Made by a program: the position numbers and the translations under genes
Part shown: piece after piece, positions 21,767-26,305 of the stretch
Layout: every line of letters starts with the position of its first letter
How positions within the stretch are numbered: the stretch's first letter is position 1
Notes under the pieces: generated by a model
What the model saw: only the letters and a program-made list of their open reading frames with translations
Database searches by the model: none
What the model was told of the DNA's origin: nothing
Source: a virus
Strand: one strand, 5' to 3'
DNA: 26,305 nt
IMG/VR virus record: IMGVR_UViG_3300023184_002390
Location: 1 to 26,305 of that record

Positions 21767-22101
21767 TCATCTGGATTGAAGTTAGATACAGCTTCAAATA
21801 ACAATTCTCTATGAGTTAATCCAGCATACTGATCATCTAGTTCGTAGAACTTTTCTTCATTGACTTCGATATCATCAATACCCAGCATTTCCATAAGTTC
21901 AACGTAGGTAATTTCTTCGCAACGTAATTGACTTACCCATATGCAGGTAAGGAACATACACATAAAAACTACTCGATCGTCATCGACGCCGTTTTCGCTG
22001 CACCAATCTTCTGTTCTTTTAAGATATTCTGCAATATCCTCAAGGCGGTCTTCTAATTGTGTGATCCATGCCTTGGTTTGTTCTCTTGACCAGTAGTTCA
22101 T
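21763..22101 (-). CDS. unknown acidic phage protein, 112 aa
   Basis: I start at the ATG at 22101-22099 ([20 protein letters not shown]...), which has a GAGGG site 7-8 nt upstream and a late-type box (22118-22124) at proper leader distance; the longer frame would run through that promoter. The protein is helical and acidic: a first coiled-coil-like helix (residues 5-30), a hydrophobic Cys/Met-rich stretch '[16 protein letters not shown]' (44-59) that is more likely a buried core helix than a membrane segment, and an Asp/Glu-rich end. I do not recognise it. Confidence 0.65.
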   Translation of the reverse strand: MNYWSREQTKAWITQLEDRLEDIAEYLKRTEDWCSENGVDDDRVVFMCMFLTCIWVSQLRCEEITYVELMEMLGIDDIEVNEEKFYELDDQYAGLTHRELLFEAVSNFNPDD

Positions 22102-22117
22102 AATGTTACCCTCGATA

Positions 22118-22124
22118 TATTTAT
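22118..22124 (-). promoter_or_regulatory. T4-type late promoter box, minus strand (ATAAATA)
   Basis: ATAAATA reads on the minus strand 17 nt before the ATG at 22101, leaving room for a GAGGG ribosome site. It is thus a leadered late gene, unlike its divergent neighbour. Confidence 0.5.
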
Positions 22125-22142
22125 TGAACAAAAAATTAGTCA

Positions 22143-22149
22143 CTAAATA
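22143..22149 (+). promoter_or_regulatory. T4-type late promoter box (CTAAATA)
   Basis: CTAAATA lies 5 nt before the ATG at 22155 with no ribosome-binding site. The divergent late box at 22118-22124 is 18 bases away. Confidence 0.6.
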
Positions 22150-22154
22150 TTATC

Positions 22155-22994
22155 ATGCATAAAGATCACGTACAAGAATATCTTCTTAAAGTTACAAAAC
22201 ATTTGTTTGGGCCTATTAATCCAGAGTATAACCCTAGTACAGATATTATCCCGCAACCTATATATCGTAGGCATGAGATTCCTATTGCTGATTACTTAAT
22301 GAGTTTTAAAGAAGCATTAACTGAAGAATTTTTAAGAGGTTATTCTAATTTAGAAGAAGCTATCAATGCTCAAGGTCATCCTGTATTGCAAAAAAGAGAA
22401 GATAGAAAACAATATTTTGACAAAGTTGAATTTGATGAGCAACTAACAAGATTTCCAGATGCAGCAACACAATTTATCAGAACATTACACGGTGATGAGT
22501 CTATAGTTAATCCACACGCATGGAAAAATGTAGAACTCAAATATCATTGTCCTTTTGAAAATATACACTGGGATATTGATCCAGAGTATGCTCAAAAAAG
22601 ATATCCAGTTGCTTATAAGTTAATACAAGAATTTGGCGACGATTGTCCTATCTCTAGTTTTTCTTATATCGGGCCCATGAGTACATTGCATAGACATACT
22701 GGTCCTGAAAATAGATTAGGAGAGTTTATAAGAATACATATTCCTTTAATAATTCCACCTGGCGATATATTTTTTGAAGTTCATGGTGAAGAAATCGATT
22801 GGAGTGATATATTTGCTTTTGATAATCAACTAGCACATAGCGCCCATAATTTAAGTAATGATCATAGGCTTATATTCCTAATTGATATACGTAGAAGTAG
22901 AATAGGAATGCCACCTGGTCAAACTTATAATCGTGATAGACAACTACATTCAGTAGCAACGTCTTTTGTGAGGAAACCTAAAAATGAAAGATGA
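22155..22994 (+). CDS. Asp/Asn beta-hydroxylase-like protein, copy 1
   Basis: This is a 279-aa protein. The C-terminal half has the Asp/Asn beta-hydroxylase (PF05118) pattern: 'STLHRHTGPENRLGEFIRIHIPLIIPPGD' with H179/H181, then 'WSDIFAFDNQLAHSAHNLSNDHRLIFLIDIRR' with H228/H231 and R238. These are the His iron ligands and the Arg that binds 2-oxoglutarate; like AspH it shows no clear acidic third ligand. The first 110 residues are helical and not familiar. Next to it lies a paralogue. It probably hydroxylates an Asp or Asn side chain in a protein, or acts on a small molecule. It is behind a late box, so it may modify a virion protein. Confidence 0.75.
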   Translation: MHKDHVQEYLLKVTKHLFGPINPEYNPSTDIIPQPIYRRHEIPIADYLMSFKEALTEEFLRGYSNLEEAINAQGHPVLQKREDRKQYFDKVEFDEQLTRFPDAATQFIRTLHGDESIVNPHAWKNVELKYHCPFENIHWDIDPEYAQKRYPVAYKLIQEFGDDCPISSFSYIGPMSTLHRHTGPENRLGEFIRIHIPLIIPPGDIFFEVHGEEIDWSDIFAFDNQLAHSAHNLSNDHRLIFLIDIRRSRIGMPPGQTYNRDRQLHSVATSFVRKPKNER

Positions 22995-23695
22995 TCAATT
23001 AGGTGATGTTTTTCAAAAGTTCTTTAAAGATATTCTTGGAGAAATTGATCCTAGCTATGATCCATTAAAAGATAATATACCACAAGGAATATTTCACAGG
23101 CATGAAATACCCATTGCTGATTACCTAATGAGTTATCAAAAAGCTCTAACTGACGAATTCTTAGCAGGTTATTCTTCTTTAGAAGAAGCAATTAATGCAG
23201 AAGGCAGTAACACGCTAGGAGATAGACCCGAAGCACATGAAATAATCAGAACCAAAGTATCTGATGGAGAATCAAGATCAAATTTTGAAGGTTGGAAAAA
23301 TGTAAATTTTAAATATCAACATCCCGGCGAGGGCATTAATGAATTTAATAATTCGGAATATGCAAAAAAAAGATATCCTACTGCATTTAAATTAGTCGAA
23401 GAATTTGGAAATGACTGTCCCATTGCTAACTATTCTCATTTAGTACCAAAAACTGTATTACACAGACATATAGGACCAGAAAACCCAAGCGGTGAATTTA
23501 TAAGAATACATATACCCTTAATTGTACCCGACGGTGATGTATTTCTAGAAGTTAATGGAGAAGAAGTTAGATGGGATGATATATTTGCTTTTGATAATCA
23601 ATTGGCACACAGCGCACATAATTTAACCAATGAGCACAGACTTATATTTTTAATTGATATACGTAGAAGTAGAATAGGAATGCCACCTGGTCAAA
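22879..23695 (+). repeat. 45-bp identical segments within the tandem hydroxylase genes
   Basis: Positions 22879-22923 and 23651-23695 are identical over 45 bases (coding for IDIRRSRIGMPPGQ), although much of the rest of the two genes has diverged. This suggests strong constraint or gene conversion. Confidence 0.8.
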
Positions 23696-23763
23696 ATTTT
23701 AATAAGGATAGGTTCTTTTATTCTCTATCAAAACCATTTGTCAGAAAGAATGTTCATGGTTGA
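22984..23763 (+). CDS. Asp/Asn beta-hydroxylase-like protein, copy 2
   Basis: This 259-aa protein is a tandem paralogue of the preceding one. It shares the opening 'IPxxIxxRHEIPIADYLMS' and the whole C-terminal catalytic part ('VLHRHIGPENPSGEFIRIHIPLI' with H160/H162; 'FAFDNQLAHSAHNL' with H209/H212; R219). The region between residues 80 and 110 is shorter and diverged, which may change the substrate. It overlaps copy 1 by 11 bp and has no own promoter. A 45-bp stretch is identical at the DNA level to copy 1. Its end overlaps the convergent gene by 10 bp. Confidence 0.75.
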   Translation: MKDDQLGDVFQKFFKDILGEIDPSYDPLKDNIPQGIFHRHEIPIADYLMSYQKALTDEFLAGYSSLEEAINAEGSNTLGDRPEAHEIIRTKVSDGESRSNFEGWKNVNFKYQHPGEGINEFNNSEYAKKRYPTAFKLVEEFGNDCPIANYSHLVPKTVLHRHIGPENPSGEFIRIHIPLIVPDGDVFLEVNGEEVRWDDIFAFDNQLAHSAHNLTNEHRLIFLIDIRRSRIGMPPGQNFNKDRFFYSLSKPFVRKNVHG

Positions 23764-24302
23764 TAGTAATCTTTAAATAAAATTAGAGCATCATCCCAAT
23801 TAACTAATGTACCGTCTGATAGATGTCCTAGAACAAAAGAAAAACAAAATCTAGGAGACTCAACTGTTGATACTCCATGGAATTGCCCTACATTTATCAA
23901 ACTAGGTTTTCCTATATATGCACTATGTACTAAATCACACTTAGCTTCATCTATTTCTAAATAATGACTACCTGTTGCAGTAATGCATTCTTTAACATCG
24001 TTTTTAAACTCTTCTTTTACTATATACCAATTCATTAATGCATCTGTATCAGAATATACAAAATTTATTTTTGCATGATCATCAAATTCTGTTCTGTCAA
24101 GATGTGGATCATGTTTAGATTGAGTATCAGGTGAAAGGTAAAAAACTTCAGAATAATAAATGCATAATTTTAAATTAAAGAGAAACTCAATAAGTTCCTT
24201 ATTAATTAATTCAGTATTGTACTCTGAAATAAGAGTTGGATTTTTTGGAAAAACAGGATCAAAATTAACTGGTAAATTAAGTTTTAAATGATACCTATTC
24301 AT
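23754..24302 (-). CDS. 2OG-Fe(II) oxygenase-like protein
   Basis: I start at the ATG at 24302-24300 (MNRYHLKLNLPVNFD), 182 aa; a frame extended to 24392 would read through the promoter boxes. The pattern H67-x-D69 ('KHDPHLDRTEF'), 'HAKINFVYSDTDALMNWY' (76-93), H142 ('VGQFHGVSTVESPR') and R151 matches Fe(II)/2OG dioxygenases. The same H-x-D...H...R layout occurs in the protein at 2653-3219. It is a third type beside the Asp/Asn hydroxylase pair, and it converges on that pair with a 10-bp overlap. The substrate is unknown. A perfect TATAAATA box sits 5 nt before the ATG, so it should be a late, leaderless gene. Confidence 0.65.
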   Translation of the reverse strand: MNRYHLKLNLPVNFDPVFPKNPTLISEYNTELINKELIEFLFNLKLCIYYSEVFYLSPDTQSKHDPHLDRTEFDDHAKINFVYSDTDALMNWYIVKEEFKNDVKECITATGSHYLEIDEAKCDLVHSAYIGKPSLINVGQFHGVSTVESPRFCFSFVLGHLSDGTLVNWDDALILFKDYYQP

Positions 24303-24307
24303 GCCAA

Positions 24308-24315
24308 TATTTATA
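24308..24315 (-). promoter_or_regulatory. perfect T4 late promoter TATAAATA, minus strand
   Basis: TATAAATA reads on the minus strand 5 nt before the ATG at 24302. In T4 this octamer sits at about -13 to -6, which would place +1 exactly on the A of the start codon. Confidence 0.7.
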
Positions 24316-24322
24316 TATTGTC

Positions 24323-24351
24323 TTGACAGGGTTAGTAAAAGACAGTATAAT
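24323..24351 (+). promoter_or_regulatory. consensus sigma70 promoter for the ligase operon (P6)
   Basis: TTGACA (24323-24328), 17 nt and TATAAT (24346-24351). The leader ends in AGAGGA just before the ATG at 24384. It is only 7 bases from the divergent late box, so early and late transcription start back to back here. Confidence 0.85.
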
Positions 24352-24383
24352 AATACTGTTGCAACACATATCAAAGAGGAATT

Positions 24384-25697
24384 ATGAGTCATTGCGATAG
24401 TATTATTCGGGTCTTAGAAGACCATTCTAGTCGTTTGGACAAAGAAGGTATTATTGATGCTGAAGCTAAAGACAATAACACTGAGTTGTTTGAAGGTTTC
24501 TGTATGGCCCTGGACAATCTATATACGTTTGGTGTAAAGAAAGTGCCCACACATGGTGGTCCAGATGGGCAAGGATTGCCCTGGGCTGCATTTAAAGAAC
24601 TTGCCCATTTACTCTATACACGAGAACTTACAGGGCATGATGCACGTGATGCAATTGAACTAGCATTAAGTGCAAGCACACAAAAACAATGGAATGATTG
24701 GTATCGTCGTATTTTGATTAAAGATCTACGTTGTGGTGTTAGTGAGAAAACAGTTAATAAAGTGCTCAAAGCATATCCTAACATCAAATCAGTGCCTGTG
24801 TTTGAATGCATGTTAGCACATGATGGTGCTAATCATGAAAAGAAGATTACAGGCAAAAAACTTTTAGAACCTAAGTTAGATGGTGTCCGTGTAATTACTG
24901 TAATTAATGCAGAGAATCACACCTGCACAATGTATAGCCGCAATGGCAAAGAATTGGAAAACTTCAGTCACATCACTAAGGCTATAGAAGCTAATATTGG
25001 ATTGTTTGATCGCAATATGATATTAGATGGAGAAATGGTTAGTTCTAGCTTCCAAGCATTGATGAAACAGGTACATCGTAAAAGTGATGTACAAAGTGAA
25101 GATGCACGATTAATGTTATTTGATATTATTCCTCTCAGCGAATTCCAACGCGGAGAAAGTGTATTAGGACAAAAACGCCGTAGTAATCTATTACGCAGTA
25201 TGAAAGCTGTGTTTGATAAAGTTGGTAGCATTGATATAATTCCACAAACAGAAGTTGATTTAGACAGCTATGTCGGTGAATTAGAATTCAAACAATATAA
25301 CAAAGATGCTATTGAAGCAGGCTTTGAAGGTATTATGATTAAGAGCGTGGATGCACCTTATGAATGCAAACGCAGTGTTAGTTGGTTAAAGATGAAACCT
25401 TTTATTGAAGTAAGTTTGGAGATCACAAATGTTGAAGAAGGTACTGGTAAAAACGTGGGACGACTTGGAGCTCTTGTTTGCTCCGGCATCGACGAAGGTA
25501 GGGACATACGAGTTAATGTTGGTAGCGGTCTTAGTGACGCTGATCGAACTGAGTTTTGGGCTAACCGTGATAGTCTTAATCGCCAAATTGTGGAAGTGAG
25601 AGCAGATGCTGTTACACAAAATCAAGATGGCACTTATTCGTTGCGTTTTCCGCGTTTTCTCCGTTTCCGTGGGTTTGCGGCTGGCGAAAAGATTTAA
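24384..25697 (+). CDS. ATP-dependent DNA ligase
   Basis: This is a 437-aa protein. 'KLLEPKLDGVRVITV' holds the adenylation motif with K164-L-D-G; 'MILDGEMVSS' is motif III, 'FEGIMIKSVDAPY' motif IV and 'WLKMKPF' motif V. These define the ATP-dependent ligase nucleotidyltransferase domain, followed by an OB-fold ('VSLEITNVEEGTGKNVGRLGALVCSG'). The first 130 residues are a helical N-terminal domain, as in T4-type ligases; its length lies between those of the T7 and T4 enzymes. It seals nicks with a 3'-OH and 5'-phosphate during phage replication and repair. It has an own early-type promoter (P6) and a good ribosome site, and begins an operon with the next two genes. Confidence 0.9.
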   Translation: MSHCDSIIRVLEDHSSRLDKEGIIDAEAKDNNTELFEGFCMALDNLYTFGVKKVPTHGGPDGQGLPWAAFKELAHLLYTRELTGHDARDAIELALSASTQKQWNDWYRRILIKDLRCGVSEKTVNKVLKAYPNIKSVPVFECMLAHDGANHEKKITGKKLLEPKLDGVRVITVINAENHTCTMYSRNGKELENFSHITKAIEANIGLFDRNMILDGEMVSSSFQALMKQVHRKSDVQSEDARLMLFDIIPLSEFQRGESVLGQKRRSNLLRSMKAVFDKVGSIDIIPQTEVDLDSYVGELEFKQYNKDAIEAGFEGIMIKSVDAPYECKRSVSWLKMKPFIEVSLEITNVEEGTGKNVGRLGALVCSGIDEGRDIRVNVGSGLSDADRTEFWANRDSLNRQIVEVRADAVTQNQDGTYSLRFPRFLRFRGFAAGEKI

Positions 25698-25698
25698 T

Positions 25699-25941
25699 AT
25701 GGAAAAAGACGCAGTAAAAGCTATCATGTATGGTGGTATCAACGAACTAATGAATAATAAAGATTATTTTCGTCGAAGTGCAGTTGGTTCTAAGTATAGT
25801 GAATGGACTGAAAAGGGTATGAGGGTGTTAATGGAATACACACTTGAAATGACTCAGCGCATACAAGATGCCGAAGACACGGCGTTAGACAAACGTGCCA
25901 AAGAATTGGTAATTAAAGGTTTAAAAGGAGAGAAAGTTTAA
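25699..25941 (+). CDS. small phage protein, 80 aa, function unknown
   Basis: I start at the ATG at 25699 ([18 protein letters not shown]...), one base after the ligase stop; a longer frame inside the ligase gene is a shadow. The protein is helical, with '[33 protein letters not shown]' forming a long amphipathic helix and a Lys-rich end '[15 protein letters not shown]'. I recall similar small proteins in T4-like aquatic phages, always without function. Between ligase and IF-1 it may belong to replication or expression, but nothing shows which. Confidence 0.7.
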   Translation: MEKDAVKAIMYGGINELMNNKDYFRRSAVGSKYSEWTEKGMRVLMEYTLEMTQRIQDAEDTALDKRAKELVIKGLKGEKV

Positions 25942-25943
25942 TC

Positions 25944-26162
25944 GTGGCTAAAGAAGATTTAATCACTTCGGATGGAGTGGTAGAGGAAGTGTTACCCAAC
26001 GCAATGTTCAGGATAAAAATAGCACAAGGTGCAACTATACTTGGACACATCTCGGGCAAGATGCGTCAAAATAAAATTCAAATTCTAGCAGGAGATCGTG
26101 TTAGAGTAGAACTTTCACCGTATGATCTGAGTAAATGTAGAATCACTTATCGTGAGAGATAA
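25944..26162 (+). CDS. infA: translation initiation factor IF-1
   Basis: The 72-aa protein has exactly the length of bacterial IF-1 and follows it from end to end: '[26 protein letters not shown]', '[39 protein letters not shown]'. It is a single OB-fold (S1 type) that binds the 30S A site and helps place the initiator tRNA. The start is GTG; AAAGGAG lies rather far upstream (about 13 nt). It follows the small phage gene after two bases and is closed by a strong terminator. The Gly normally in 'DLSKGRI' is a Cys here. Phage-coded IF-1 is rare; it could change initiation preferences in the infected cell. Identification is firm, role is inferred. Confidence 0.95.
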   Translation: MAKEDLITSDGVVEEVLPNAMFRIKIAQGATILGHISGKMRQNKIQILAGDRVRVELSPYDLSKCRITYRER

Positions 26163-26195
26163 AAAAATAGCACCCTAAGGTGCTATTCTTTATTC
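26161..26195. terminator. bidirectional rho-independent terminator
   Basis: AATAGCACC (26166-26174) and GGTGCTATT (26179-26187) form a 9-bp stem with a 4-nt loop. On the plus strand CTTTATTC follows; on the minus strand a run of seven U follows. It ends the ligase/IF-1 operon and the convergent gene beyond. Confidence 0.85.
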
Positions 26196-26305
26196 TAAGT
26201 ATGCTGCCCAACTTGGGTGACGCAGATCGAACTTCATCTTCTTCCGCTTATCTACTAATTGGAAGTATGTAGGTTTGAATGGTGCAACTTTAGGAACAAT
26301 TTTCT
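26190..26305 (-). CDS. C-terminal end of an unknown phage gene
   Basis: An open minus-strand frame enters from the right edge and ends at the TAA at 26192-26190. The visible 37 residues are basic and aromatic ('KIVPKVAPFKPTYF', 'KRKKMKFDLRHP', ending SWAAYLE). The frame stops just at the terminator stem, as expected for a real gene. The product cannot be named from this fragment. Confidence 0.6.
   Translation of the reverse strand, partial: KIVPKVAPFKPTYFQLVDKRKKMKFDLRHPSWAAYLE

Noticed and set aside
22102-22143. Extended start of the 112-aa minus-strand gene
   Set aside because: The extension crosses the minus-strand late box and ribosome site, which fit the ATG at 22101.
24303-24392. N-terminal extension of the minus-strand oxygenase that looks like a signal peptide (hydrophobic, Leu-rich)
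   Set aside because: The extension reads through the TATAAATA box and the divergent sigma70 promoter; the hydrophobic stretch is a by-product of T-rich promoter DNA. The start at 24302 follows the late box.
21064-26162. Host chromosome instead of phage, because of iscU, erpA and infA
   Set aside because: The three genes are scattered among phage-type genes with late-promoter boxes and lack their usual bacterial neighbours (iscS, iscA, hscBA, clpA).

Overview
The window reads as part of a large tailed-phage genome, most likely a T4-like myovirus. The grounds are: tightly packed genes in strand-coherent blocks; many small proteins with no cellular counterpart; T4-type late-promoter boxes (TATAAATA or CTAAATA) directly upstream of several genes; three repetitive tail-fibre-like structural proteins; an ATP-dependent DNA ligase; and a membrane-anchored SleB-type lysozyme next to a small three-helix membrane protein. 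IscU, ErpA and IF-1 copies look proteobacterial (beta/gamma type), which hints at the host. I see no integrase, transposase, rRNA, tRNA or CRISPR array. Species-level identity cannot be decided from sequence alone.

Layout. (1) 1-1200, minus strand: four small, probably early genes, including a GIY-YIG-like nuclease. Each has its own perfect TTGACA-17-TATAAT promoter, and the first three share a similar leader. (2) 1201-2067: about 870 bases with no gene. It holds a minus-strand terminator, six CACAGTG/CACTGTG boxes, three AGCGGGGTATT iterons, a 23-bp tandem repeat and a 12-bp-stem hairpin. I read it as a candidate replication origin or regulatory hub. (3) 2068-4743, minus strand: an unknown protein, a 2OG-oxygenase-like protein and two GT9 (heptosyltransferase-like) glycosyltransferases. 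(4) 4816-8441, plus strand: three structural proteins behind a late-promoter box; the second ends in a poly-alanine linker coded by a GCCGCA microsatellite. (5) 8481-19844, plus strand: ten genes, nine of them overlapping or 1 bp apart. They are a glycosyltransferase with N-terminal repeats, four radical SAM enzymes whose SPASM/twitch-like cysteine domain precedes the radical SAM core, a DUF6492-like glycosyltransferase, a fucosyltransferase-like GT-B protein, a short NodU-type carbamoyltransferase, a methyltransferase and a sulfotransferase. (6) 19903-20805: lysis pair. (7) 20816-21766: an unknown small basic protein followed by overlapping iscU and erpA. (8) 21763-24302: a small unknown gene, a tandem pair of Asp/Asn beta-hydroxylase-like genes and another 2OG-oxygenase-like gene. 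(9) 24384-26162: DNA ligase, a small phage protein and a 72-residue IF-1, closed by a strong terminator. A minus-strand gene runs off the right edge.

How the parts may work together (inference). Region 5 looks like a dedicated modification line: four radical SAM enzymes plus sugar, carbamoyl, methyl and sulfo transferases, placed right behind the tail-protein genes, which could decorate a virion protein or a surface glycan. The phage IscU/ErpA pair would help supply Fe-S clusters to the radical SAM enzymes. Four late boxes lie only 4-6 nt from their start codons with no Shine-Dalgarno sequence, so several late mRNAs are predicted to be leaderless. A phage-encoded IF-1 fits a phage that adjusts translation initiation, but that link is speculative.
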